From Pseudaestuariivita rosea (GTDB lineage Bacteria; Pseudomonadota; Alphaproteobacteria; Rhodobacterales; Rhodobacteraceae), in contig NZ_JACNMP010000029.1 in assembly GCF_017592335.1 (NCBI RefSeq), positions 1 to 41,602 of the forward strand: a stretch of DNA of 41,602 nucleotides, in the 5' to 3' direction. Positions within the stretch are counted from its first letter, which is position 1. Every line of letters starts with the position of its first letter. A program made the translations under genes and the position numbers. Of this stretch, positions 25,798 through 32,957 are shown in pieces. The notes below the pieces were generated by a model. The model saw only the letters and a program-made list of their open reading frames with translations. It ran no database searches and was not told the origin of the DNA.

Positions 25798-26777
25798 TGT
25801 CAAATACAGTTCTATCGATCCGCAACCTTGTGGTTGATATTCCCACGCGCCATGCCGTTTTACGGCCTGTCGATAACGTCAGCTACGATATTGCCGCGGG
25901 CGAGATTTTGGGCGTTGTCGGGGAATCTGGCGCGGGTAAATCCATGGCGGGGAACGCTGTGATCGGGCTTTTGAACAGGCCTGCGCATATTTCGGGGGGC
26001 GAAATCTGGCTGAACGGCAACCGCATCGACAATCTGCCACGGGAAAAACTGCGCCGGCTGCGGGGCAAGGACATGGGGATGGTGTTTCAGGACCCGCTGA
26101 CATCGCTTAACCCCTTGTTACGTATCGGCGATCAGCTGACGGAAACGATGCTGACCCATCTGGATATCAGCCGGTCCGAGGCTGAAAAGCGCGCCGTTGC
26201 GGCCCTGGAAGAGGTCGGCATTCCCGCCGCCGCCGAACGCGTGAATTCCTATCCGCACGAATTTTCCGGCGGTATGCGGCAGCGGGTTGTCATTGCGCTG
26301 GCACTCTGCGCCGAACCGTCGCTGATCATCGCGGATGAGCCCACAACCGCGCTGGATGTGTCGGTGCAGGCGCAGATCATCGCGCTGCTGAAACGTCTTT
26401 GTCGTCAAAGGGGTACGGCCGTGATGCTGATCACCCACGACATGGGCGTGATTGCCGAAGCCTGCGACCGTGTGGCGGTGATGTACGCCGGGCGTTTGGC
26501 TGAACTGGGCCCGGTGCGCGAGGTGATTCAGAACCCGCGGCACCCCTATACGGACGGATTGATGGGGTCGACGCCGCTGGCTTCCAAGGGGCAAAAGCGG
26601 CTGCGGCAGATCCCAGGATCGATGCCGCGTCTGGGTCGGCTACCCGCGGGATGTGCGTTTAACCCGCGCTGCCCCAAGGCACAGGACGCCTGCCGGATAG
26701 ACCCGCCCCCGACAATGGAAGACGGTCGCGCGGCCTGCTTGTATCCTATTGAAATTGAAAAGAAAGTCCCTGCATGA
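25797..26777 (+). CDS. dppD: Peptide ABC transporter ATP-binding protein (DppD-like)
   Basis: 326 residues. Walker A GESGAGKSMAGNAVIG, Q-loop MGMVFQDPLTSLNPLL, signature FSGGMRQRVVIALALC, Walker B LIIADEPTTALDVSVQAQII, and switch His ITHDMGVIAEACD. The C-terminal oligo_HPY domain (PRHPYTDGLMGSTP) ends with a cysteine-bearing tail (GCAFNPRCPKAQDAC) that in DppD/OppD proteins may hold a [4Fe-4S] cluster. Its start overlaps the dppC stop by one base, and its stop overlaps the next start by 4 bp. Confidence 0.92.
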   Translation: MSNTVLSIRNLVVDIPTRHAVLRPVDNVSYDIAAGEILGVVGESGAGKSMAGNAVIGLLNRPAHISGGEIWLNGNRIDNLPREKLRRLRGKDMGMVFQDPLTSLNPLLRIGDQLTETMLTHLDISRSEAEKRAVAALEEVGIPAAAERVNSYPHEFSGGMRQRVVIALALCAEPSLIIADEPTTALDVSVQAQIIALLKRLCRQRGTAVMLITHDMGVIAEACDRVAVMYAGRLAELGPVREVIQNPRHPYTDGLMGSTPLASKGQKRLRQIPGSMPRLGRLPAGCAFNPRCPKAQDACRIDPPPTMEDGRAACLYPIEIEKKVPA

Positions 26778-27739
26778 GCGCGCTCATCTCGGTTTCGGAA
26801 CTGACCCGAATTTTTGATGTCTCAAAGCCCTGGTTGAACCGGGTGCTGGAACGCTTGCCCAAGCGATTTCTGACGGCGGTTTCTGATGTAAGTTTTGATG
26901 TCGATGAAAAGACGACCTATGCGCTGGTGGGCGAAAGCGGGTCTGGAAAATCGACGATTGGCAAGATGATCGTGGGGCTTTTGCCACCGTCCGACGGGCA
27001 TGTGACCATCGGTGAAGTTGATCTGGCGATTGAGCGGGACAAGCAGAAAATCGATCAGGCGCGGCGCGAAATTCAGATGATTTTTCAAGACCCTTACGCC
27101 AGTTTGAACCCTAGGTGGAAAGTGCGCGCGATCATCAATGAACCGGTGGCGGCGCGGGGCGAAGATACAAACGGGCTGGCAGAAAGACTGTTAGAGCAAG
27201 TGGGTCTGTCGGCCGAAGATGCCGACAAATATCCACATGAATTTTCCGGCGGGCAGCGGCAACGGATTTGTATCGCCCGCGCCCTGTCATCCGAACCGAA
27301 ACTAATTGTCTGTGATGAGCCGACCTCGGCCCTGGATGTGTCGGTTCAGGCACAGGTTTTGAACCTGATGAGTGATCTGAAAGACGAATTTGGCCTGACT
27401 TATCTGTTTATTAGCCATGACTTAACGGTCGTGCAGCATATGGCCGACAAGATCGGGGTGCTCTATCTGGGTCGTCTGGTGGAAGAGGCCGCACCGGGCG
27501 ATCTGTTCGAAAACCCCAGGCATCCCTATACGCAGATGCTGCTGGCTGCCGCGCCGAAAATGGATGGTTTCGGGCGCGAGGTTGAGCCGCCCAAGGGCGA
27601 AATTCCCGATCCGATCAACCCGCCGTCGGGGTGTGCCTTTCACCCGCGCTGCCCGATTGCGGTGGATCGCTGCAAGGCGGAACGCCCAAAGATACGTCAG
27701 GTCGGCGGGTCACGCGTGGCCTGCCATCTTGCTGAATAA
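26774..27739 (+). CDS. dppF: Peptide ABC transporter ATP-binding protein (DppF-like)
   Basis: 321 residues, the second ATPase of the heterodimer. Walker A GESGSGKSTIGKMIVGLL, Q-loop IQMIFQDPYASLNPRWKV, signature FSGGQRQRICIARALS, Walker B LIVCDEPTSALDVSVQAQVL, switch His ISHDLTVVQHMAD, then an oligo_HPY domain and the cysteine tail GCAFHPRCPIAVDRC. The N-terminal extension before Walker A (residues 1-50) contains WLNRVLERLPKRFLTAV, as is common in DppF proteins. Last gene of the transporter unit. Confidence 0.92.
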   Translation: MSALISVSELTRIFDVSKPWLNRVLERLPKRFLTAVSDVSFDVDEKTTYALVGESGSGKSTIGKMIVGLLPPSDGHVTIGEVDLAIERDKQKIDQARREIQMIFQDPYASLNPRWKVRAIINEPVAARGEDTNGLAERLLEQVGLSAEDADKYPHEFSGGQRQRICIARALSSEPKLIVCDEPTSALDVSVQAQVLNLMSDLKDEFGLTYLFISHDLTVVQHMADKIGVLYLGRLVEEAAPGDLFENPRHPYTQMLLAAAPKMDGFGREVEPPKGEIPDPINPPSGCAFHPRCPIAVDRCKAERPKIRQVGGSRVACHLAE

Positions 27740-27823
27740 AAAGGATTATTCAGCATCGGCCTGATCCGACGCAACGTCATGAAAGTTAAACCAATGTGCG
27801 GTTGGAATTTTGGCCGGAAATAC

Positions 27824-27840
27824 ATGTGCAAATTGCACAT
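27824..27840. repeat. Perfect palindrome ATGTGCAAATTGCACAT
   Basis: It is identical over 17 bases to the palindrome at 9203-9219, again in a spacer at gene 3' ends. Arms of 8 bases surround a single central A. Confidence 0.6.
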
Positions 27841-27880
27841 TTTCGGGGTTTTCGGCAAAGCGACCTTCGGCGTTTGTCAC

Positions 27881-27930
27881 AAAACGTACGTTTTGTACGC
27901 AGGTTTTGTACGATTCCCGAACGTACAAAA
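27881..27930. repeat. Cluster of TTTTGTACG / CGTACAAAA repeats
   Basis: AAAACGTACGTTTT (27881-27894) is a perfect 14-bp palindrome; TTTTGTACG follows at 27891-27899 and 27904-27912, and CGTACAAAA at 27922-27930. Four half-sites in 50 bp, in both orientations, look like a protein-binding array. The binding protein is unknown. Confidence 0.5.
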
Positions 27931-28098
27931 CGGGCTGTCAATGCACCCGCAAGGGTCGGGTTCTGGCAACTTTCGGGCCGGGTTAACCCTTTTTGGGGTC
28001 TGTTAAGACGTTCATAAACATATCGATCAGGTGCAGTGGCTGTCGTGTTTGGCCAAGTGGGATGGTTTTGCCGGTTATGAGTATGGCCGAGCATCGTT

Positions 28099-28247
28099 CT
28101 AAAAACCTGAAATGTGTTTAGGAGCCGAGGGCAGCGACCGGCCCGAGGGTGGGTGCGAGACAAGCGCCCGCCCTGGGGGGCGGGTCGGGCGCTGCCCGGT
28201 GGTGTCCACCGGGCAAGATGGGCGAATACAGCGTTGCAGGTTTTTAG
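28099..28247. repeat. 149-bp structured inverted-repeat element (MITE-like)
   Basis: The ends are an exact 11-bp inverted repeat, CTAAAAACCTG (28099-28109) and CAGGTTTTTAG (28237-28247). Inside, GCGCCCG (28164-28170) pairs with CGGGCGC (28186-28192), and TGCCCGGTGG with CCACCGGGCA (28193-28215) forms a perfect 10-bp hairpin with a 3-base loop. There is no coding capacity. It resembles dispersed intergenic repeats of alphaproteobacterial genomes; no second copy is in this window. Confidence 0.55.
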
Positions 28248-28266
28248 GATAACGCTCTAGCAAGAG

Positions 28267-28287
28267 GTCCCGGATCAAGTCCGGGAC
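28267..28287. repeat. REP-like palindrome, copy 1
   Basis: The arms GTCCCGGA and TCCGGGAC are separated by TCAAG. The same arms with spacer TCAGG recur at 32925-32945. It lies 19 bp beyond the transglycosylase stop and could act as a transcript-end hairpin, but there is no T-run. Confidence 0.7.
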
Positions 28288-28305
28288 TGCGCGGGGTTCC
28301 AAAAA

Positions 28306-28899
28306 TCAAGAATAGCCGCAGCTTCGCAGTTGCAGCTGGTAGACCAACGCGCGGGATTCGACCTCGTTCGCGACGCGCAGCAGCCAGGATTTGCTGTAGT
28401 AGCTGCCACGGGCAAAGCCGGTGTGACCTTCGTGATAGGCCAGATACTGATTGCGGGCGTCGGTCAGGGCGATGCCGTTTCGATCGCGCGTTTTGTTCAT
28501 GTACCAGCCCATGAAATCCGTTGCATCGTCGATGCTATCCCGGCGGGCGCGGGACCGGCCCTGCTCCTGGCGGTATTCATCCCATGTGCCATCCAGCGCC
28601 TGCGAATAGCCATAGGCCGAACTTTGACGACCCATCGGGATCACACCCAGTGAATACTGCAGCGGCGTGCGCGCGTTGCCGATGAATTTGCTTTCCTGAT
28701 AGATCGTGGCCATCTGCACATGCACCGGCACGCCCCATTTGCGCTGTGTCTGCTGCATGGCGCGCAGATAATTGGGGCGTTCGTCCACGATGCTGCAGGC
28801 ATCATCCAGGTTTCGGGGCGCGGAAAAGTTATCGCTGCCACCGCCGCCGCATCCGGACACCAGCAACAGGACCATCATTGCGCGAAGCGTTCTGCTCAT
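28306..28899 (-). CDS. Lytic transglycosylase-like (SLT-domain) lipoprotein
   Basis: 197 residues. The signal peptide ends in a lipobox VSGC (Cys17) followed by a Gly/Ser/Asn linker, so it should be a periplasm-facing lipoprotein. The body has the lysozyme-like SLT layout: WGVPVHVQMATIYQESKFIG with the likely catalytic Glu in QESKF, GYSQALDGTWDEYR, and YLAYHEGHTGFARGSY. It probably cleaves glycan strands of peptidoglycan. GAGAGG precedes the ATG closely. Its 3' end faces the repeat-rich spacer. Confidence 0.85.
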   Translation of the reverse strand: MSRTLRAMMVLLLVSGCGGGGSDNFSAPRNLDDACSIVDERPNYLRAMQQTQRKWGVPVHVQMATIYQESKFIGNARTPLQYSLGVIPMGRQSSAYGYSQALDGTWDEYRQEQGRSRARRDSIDDATDFMGWYMNKTRDRNGIALTDARNQYLAYHEGHTGFARGSYYSKSWLLRVANEVESRALVYQLQLRSCGYS

Positions 28900-28975
28900 C
28901 TGCCTCTCGTCATTCTTTGTTTTTTGACAGGGTACCCGAAAACACCCCCTGCCGAAAAGCCTATTTCCGGTGGGG

Positions 28976-29857
28976 TTAGATCAAAAATACTAACAAAATC
29001 GGAATTGTGATCACCGATAGCAGGGTTGAAACAACGACAAGCCCCGCGACGGCATCTGCATCGGCTCCGTATTTTTCAGCCAGAAGGTAAGATGTGACGG
29101 CAACCGGCGTGGCAAGTTGCAGCACCAGAACGGCCAGCGCGACGGAATCCAGCGCCAGCCACAGACCCACGCCCCAGGCAATGGCCGCGCACAGGATGGC
29201 TTTTACGACCGACAACCAGATCGCGCGCGTCAGCCGACCGGGGTGCAACCGGGCGATGGCGACGCCCAGGGTAATCAGCATGATGGGAATGGCCATCTGA
29301 CCGATCAGATCCAGCGCGTTGGTCAGAAACCGGGGCGTCTGCCACCCCTGCCAAAGAAAGACCGCGCCCAAAAGCGTCGCGCCGACAATCGGTTCGCGAA
29401 TGACCTTCAGCACAGATCCTCCGCCCGACACCAACCACACGCCGAAGGTAAAGGAATAGATTGCCATGACCGCGAAAACCACGACAGCATAGCTAAGCCC
29501 CGTGTCGCCAAACGCAAAAAGCGCCAACGGCAAGCCAAGGTTGCCAGTATTTCCCATGATCAGCGGCGCAAGATACGTGCGGCGATCAAGTTTGGCCACC
29601 AAGACAAGGCCAAAGAACACGATGGTCACAACGCCATAGGCCACGGCCGAGGCCAGGGAAAGCGCCGTCAGCGCCTGGGGGTCGATCCTGGTTTGCATGA
29701 GCGCGACAAAAATCAGACACGGCACCGATAGCGTCATCGCAAGCCGTGTGACAAATTCAACTCTGTATTCAAACCCCAGTTTGACCCAAATAAAGCCGAT
29801 CAAAGCCAATAGAAAAACGGGGGCCGTAACCTCAAGAACTGTAAGGACGATGTTCAC
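28976..29857 (-). CDS. AEC-family transporter (auxin efflux carrier-like permease)
   Basis: 293 residues, almost entirely hydrophobic, with about ten membrane segments. Typical Mem_trans blocks are GFIWVKLGF near the N-terminus, IMGNTGNLGLPLALFAFGD in the middle (the conserved NxGNxGLP-type motif) and LQLATPVAVTSYLLAEKYG near the C-terminus. Family members export or import small organic acids; the substrate is unknown. The start is GTG at 29855-29857 after GGAAA. It lies 76 bp upstream of the transglycosylase gene on the same strand. Confidence 0.88.
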   Translation of the reverse strand: MNIVLTVLEVTAPVFLLALIGFIWVKLGFEYRVEFVTRLAMTLSVPCLIFVALMQTRIDPQALTALSLASAVAYGVVTIVFFGLVLVAKLDRRTYLAPLIMGNTGNLGLPLALFAFGDTGLSYAVVVFAVMAIYSFTFGVWLVSGGGSVLKVIREPIVGATLLGAVFLWQGWQTPRFLTNALDLIGQMAIPIMLITLGVAIARLHPGRLTRAIWLSVVKAILCAAIAWGVGLWLALDSVALAVLVLQLATPVAVTSYLLAEKYGADADAVAGLVVVSTLLSVITIPILLVFLI

Positions 29858-29938
29858 AAACTGTTTCCGCTATGTGATGGCTCAAATGTGGACTCTGGGC
29901 ATTGATAGGTCTAGATATCCTGTATAGGGCTGTCTATT

Positions 29939-30265
29939 ATGTTGCAAACACGCGCCAAATATAACCTTGGGCAAGTTGTCCGCCACCGCAAACATCCGTT
30001 TCGCGGGGTTATCTTTGATGTGGACCCTGAATTTTCGAATACCGAAGAATGGTATGATGCCATTCCCGAAGAAAGCCGGCCTGAAAAGGATCAGCCGTTC
30101 TATCATTTACTGGCTGAAAACGATCAAAGCTATTATGTGGCCTATGTGTCGGAACAGAACCTTGTGGCGGATTATTCCGGCGAACCGGTGACACACCCCG
30201 ATCTGCCCGAGCTGTTTGGCCATTTCGAAGACGGCAGCTATTCTGTTCATTTTCAGCTGAACTGA
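29939..30265 (+). CDS. hspQ: Heat-shock protein HspQ
   Basis: 108 residues matching the HspQ/YccV family, a small DNA-binding and Lon-specificity-modulating heat-shock protein in E. coli. Blocks: AKYNLGQVVRHRKHPFRGVI, FDVDPEFSNTEEWYDAIPEE, PFYHLLAENDQSYYVAYVSE and QNLVADYSGEPVTHPD. The length is normal. It is divergent from the AEC transporter gene. No heat-shock promoter element was recognised. Confidence 0.92.
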   Translation: MLQTRAKYNLGQVVRHRKHPFRGVIFDVDPEFSNTEEWYDAIPEESRPEKDQPFYHLLAENDQSYYVAYVSEQNLVADYSGEPVTHPDLPELFGHFEDGSYSVHFQLN

Positions 30266-30376
30266 TCCCACCCGTTTTGTGCATTTGCGCAAGGGGGTGT
30301 CTGCCGTAAATCGGACTTTCACGCTTTCTTATCGCATTATATGTATGGAACGGTTCAGACATATATTGAGGATTCG

Positions 30377-31156
30377 ATGACACGCCCGATCGTTGGTATC
30401 ATTGGCAACAGCTATCTGATCAATGACGAATACCCTGCCCATGCGGGCGGCACCATGAACTCTGAGGCTGTCAGTCAGGTGTCGGATGCCATTCCGATGG
30501 TTATTCCATCCGATCCCGCGTTGGTCGATGTCGAAGAACTGCTTGAGGTCTGCGATGGCTTTCTGCTGACTGGTGGTCGGCCCAATGTGCACCCCAATGA
30601 ATATGGTGAGCCCGAGACCGAGGCCCATGGCGCCTTTGACCGGGCACGCGATGCGATCACCCTGCCGTTGGTACGGGCCTGTGTTGAACGCGGGCAGCCG
30701 TTTCTGGGCGTTTGTCGTGGTTTTCAAGAGGTCAACGTCGCCATGGGCGGCACATTATATCCCGAAATCCGCGATCTGCCGGGGCGGGATAATCACCGCA
30801 TGCCGCCCGATGGGACGCTGGAAGAAAAGTTTGCCCTGCGCCACTGTGTGACATTCACCGAAGGGGGCGTGTTTCATCGCCTGATGGGGTCGCAAAAGGT
30901 GATGACGAATACCTTGCACGGTCAGGGGATCAAGACCGCCGGGCGCAACGTGGTTATTGATGGTCATGCGCCCGACGGCACGCCCGAGGCGATTTATATC
31001 AAGAATGCCCCGGGCTTTACCTTGTCAGTGCAGTGGCATCCCGAATGGAACGCTGCGACCGATCCCGTGTCCCGTCCGCTGTTCAAAGCGTTCGGAGAGG
31101 CAGTGCGGGATTGGGCAACAGACCGCCGGGCGCCACAAACACTGATGCGGGCTTAG
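30377..31156 (+). CDS. Class I glutamine-amidotransferase-like gamma-glutamyl hydrolase (PuuD-like)
   Basis: 259 residues from the ATG at 30377 (after GAGGA). The Peptidase_C26 family hydrolyses gamma-glutamyl bonds, as PuuD does with gamma-glutamyl-GABA. The catalytic Cys is in PFLGVCRGFQEVNVAMGGTL, with the His and Glu of the triad in LSVQWHPEWN; DGFLLTGGRPNVHPNEYG is the usual second block. The presence of a gabD-like gene 10 kb away would fit GABA metabolism but the two are not linked in an operon. The stop codon lies in the first bases of a palindromic repeat. Confidence 0.88.
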   Translation: MTRPIVGIIGNSYLINDEYPAHAGGTMNSEAVSQVSDAIPMVIPSDPALVDVEELLEVCDGFLLTGGRPNVHPNEYGEPETEAHGAFDRARDAITLPLVRACVERGQPFLGVCRGFQEVNVAMGGTLYPEIRDLPGRDNHRMPPDGTLEEKFALRHCVTFTEGGVFHRLMGSQKVMTNTLHGQGIKTAGRNVVIDGHAPDGTPEAIYIKNAPGFTLSVQWHPEWNAATDPVSRPLFKAFGEAVRDWATDRRAPQTLMRA

Positions 31157-31260
31157 AGCATGTCGCGCAAAAGTGGGTACCAGTTTTGCGCATAAAGACA
31201 TGCGACCCGAAAAGGTTAGAGCGCGTTGCGTGAATGCAAATGAACGCAGACACGCTCTAA
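31153..31260. repeat. 108-bp palindromic intergenic repeat
   Basis: TTAGAGC at the left end is inverted as GCTCTAA at the right end. Inside are a GTCGCGCAAAAGTGGGTACC / GGTACC-AGTTTTGCGC hairpin-like segment and AGAGCGCGTTGCG with its partner CGCAGACACGCTCT. This is the style of dispersed mosaic palindromes found between genes in Rhizobiales and Rhodobacterales. Both convergent neighbours end in a TAG contributed by the TTAGAGC termini. Confidence 0.65.
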
Positions 31261-31595
31261 TCACGCCACCGGTAAGGACGCAGGTTGCGGCGGTCGCGGC
31301 GGTCTTCGATCCGGTCCAGCGGGCCGCGATCATAGCGGCGGTCAATCCGATCTTCGACACTGTCAGCCACCGCCATACGACGCAGGTTAGGGCGATCGTC
31401 GCGCCGATCTTCGCGACGGTCGACACGATCTTCAAGACGATCCAAGCGGTCTTCCCGACGGTCAAACCGGTCCTCGCGGCGATCAATGCGATTTTCGATG
31501 ACATCCGATCTGTCAAGAACACGCGGTCTAAAGTCATCTGCCTGAACGGCCGCCGATGACCCGAAAACCATAAGGGCAATCATAACATATCTCAT
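31257..31595 (-). CDS. Exported Asp/Arg-rich heptad-repeat protein
   Basis: 112 residues from the ATG at 31593-31595, 7 bases after AGGAG. The signal peptide is MRYVMIALMVFGSSAAVQA, giving a mature start at DDFRPRV. Residues 36-67 are heptads of R-hydrophobic-DRRED (RIDRRED, RFDRRED, RLDRLED, RVDRRED), a highly charged, probably helical stretch with one hydrophobic position per seven. It ends NLRPYRWRD. No family recognised. The internal repetition makes the antisense strand look open as well; the signal peptide and ribosome site favour this strand. Confidence 0.65.
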   Translation of the reverse strand: MRYVMIALMVFGSSAAVQADDFRPRVLDRSDVIENRIDRREDRFDRREDRLDRLEDRVDRREDRRDDRPNLRRMAVADSVEDRIDRRYDRGPLDRIEDRRDRRNLRPYRWRD

Positions 31596-31672
31596 AGGTT
31601 TCTCCTGTTTAGGTCCTATGATCATTGAACGGGCCCTATTCCATCTTCCGTCGAAAAAACTATGATGAATTT

Positions 31673-32359
31673 ATGAAACGCAGCGAAATCAATATGATAA
31701 TGGAAAACGCGGTTGAGTTCATCCGCACTTATCGCATTGCCTTGCCGCCTTTTGCGTGGTGGGGGCGTGATGATTTTCAGGGCCCCACGGCGCAAACGAT
31801 CATCGAACGTCGTTGCGGTTGGGATATTACCGACTATGGCGCGGGCGATTTTGATCAGATGGGCCTGTTTCTGTTCACCCTGCGCAATGGTCTTTTGGCG
31901 GACCTAAAGCGCGGCGGCGGCATGTGTTATGCTGAAAAGCTGCTGATTTCGCGTCAGGATCAGATCAGCCCGATGCACACGCATGTGATCAAGGCCGAAG
32001 ACATCATCAACCGCGGCGGTGCGACGCTGGCGGTGCAGCTTTACGGGTCTGATGATCAGGGTGGATTTGACGAAACCGCGGGTGGGTCCGTCTTTTGCGA
32101 CGGGGTCAAGCGCCCCTTTGCCGCGGGCGAGGTGCTGAAACTGGCCCCCGGCGAAAGCGTGACGCTGATGCCCGGCGACTGGCACGCCTTCTGGGGCGAC
32201 GGCGGCGATGTGCTGATTGGTGAGGTCTCGACGGTGAACGACGACGAAACCGACAACATCTTTCGCGATCCGATCGGTCGATTTTCCAATATTGATGAGG
32301 ATGAAGCACCCCTGCATCTGTTGGTCAGCGATTATGTTAAATGGTTTTCGGGCAACTGA
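31673..32359 (+). CDS. D-lyxose/D-mannose isomerase-like cupin protein
   Basis: 228 residues from the ATG at 31673 (MKRSEINMIM, the usual start of the family). This matches D-lyxose ketol-isomerases (DUF1498), which interconvert D-lyxose with D-xylulose or D-mannose with D-fructose. The cupin metal site is shown by QISPMHTHVIKAEDIINRGG (two His and a Glu) and GDWHAFWGDGG (His). Length is normal. No sugar transporter or kinase lies nearby, so the physiological substrate is open. The Shine-Dalgarno is weak. Confidence 0.85.
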   Translation: MKRSEINMIMENAVEFIRTYRIALPPFAWWGRDDFQGPTAQTIIERRCGWDITDYGAGDFDQMGLFLFTLRNGLLADLKRGGGMCYAEKLLISRQDQISPMHTHVIKAEDIINRGGATLAVQLYGSDDQGGFDETAGGSVFCDGVKRPFAAGEVLKLAPGESVTLMPGDWHAFWGDGGDVLIGEVSTVNDDETDNIFRDPIGRFSNIDEDEAPLHLLVSDYVKWFSGN

Positions 32360-32450
32360 TGTGGCCAAGTCACGCCGGTCTTAGCCAAGTTGAAAACAAA
32401 CATTTGCCCTGTGAGATGCAGTTGCTAGGCTGATGACAGGGGATTCGGGA

Positions 32451-32909
32451 ATGCCAAGCATAGAAGTCATCTATTTTTCGGGCAGCGCCCATACAGCGCA
32501 ACATGCCCAGGCCATTCAAGCAGGCGCCAGTGAACTGGCAGAGGCGACTGTGCGTGAAATACCGCACGACGGCGATATCTGCGATGATACTTGGCGCGCG
32601 CTCGATGCTGCTGATGCCATTGTCTTCGGGGCTGAAAATGAATCTGATGCAGCCAATGACCCCCTGAACAAACTGACCCGTGACAGTTTTCGGCGATATT
32701 GGGGCGACAAGATCGCCGCCTGTTTTGTGCCCCCCGCCATCGGAGCTGAAACAGAAGCGCAGCAAAGGTTCTGGGATCTGGCCTGCCGGCACGGCATGAC
32801 CTGGGTTGCGCCGGGTGAACCGGATGATTTGGGAGATATCAATACCAACCTGCGGCGGTCCCGTGATCTGGGGCGGCAAGTGGCCGAACTGGCCGACGCT
32901 TTTTCCTGA
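32451..32909 (+). CDS. Flavodoxin-like/WrbA-like fold protein
   Basis: 152 residues from the ATG at 32451 (after GGGGA); an ATG at 32433 in the same frame has no site. The start SIEVIYFSGSAHTAQHAQAI has the beta-strand and phosphate-binding loop pattern of flavodoxins, and ALDAADAIVFGAENE is the second strand-loop. The usual GxxTxFG flavin loop is replaced by ENESDAANDPLN, so FMN binding is uncertain. It resembles short NAD(P)H-dependent oxidoreductase-like proteins. Followed by a REP-like palindrome. Confidence 0.6.
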   Translation: MPSIEVIYFSGSAHTAQHAQAIQAGASELAEATVREIPHDGDICDDTWRALDAADAIVFGAENESDAANDPLNKLTRDSFRRYWGDKIAACFVPPAIGAETEAQQRFWDLACRHGMTWVAPGEPDDLGDINTNLRRSRDLGRQVAELADAFS

Positions 32910-32924
32910 AGTTGATGATATGAG

Positions 32925-32945
32925 GTCCCGGATCAGGTCCGGGAC
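32925..32945. repeat. REP-like palindrome, copy 2
   Basis: The arms GTCCCGGA and TCCGGGAC with spacer TCAGG, the same as copy 1 at 28267-28287 except one base. It lies between two convergent stops, 16 bp after the flavodoxin-like gene and 13 bp before the cytochrome stop. Confidence 0.7.
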
Positions 32946-32957
32946 ACTGCAAATATA

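Larger units (their letters stand above)
27740..28305. other. Repeat-rich convergent spacer
   Basis: 566 bases between the ends of the dppF-like gene and the transglycosylase gene. Both neighbours point inwards, so no promoter is needed here. It holds a copy of the 17-bp ATGTGCAAATTGCACAT palindrome, a cluster of CGTACAAAA-type repeats, GGGTTAACCC (27980-27989), a 149-bp structured inverted-repeat element and a REP-like palindrome. Small frames in it show low-complexity or Arg/Cys-rich translations and are not convincing genes. Confidence 0.65.

Noticed and set aside
27746-28163. Minus-strand ORFs of 60 and 125 codons in the repeat-rich spacer
   Set aside because: They read through palindromes and inverted repeats, with Arg/Cys-rich composition and no recognisable domain.
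30279-30296. TTGTGCATTTGCGCAA as another copy of the 17-bp palindrome
   Set aside because: It is symmetrical but differs at several positions and has an even centre, so it is not the same motif.
31153-31260. CRISPR array or tandem repeat
   Set aside because: It is one palindromic unit with inverted, not directly repeated, segments and no spacers; no cas-like gene is present.
31173-31559. Plus-strand ORF antisense to the Asp/Arg heptad protein
   Set aside because: The opposite strand of GAY-CGN repeats is automatically open; the minus strand has the signal peptide and AGGAG site.
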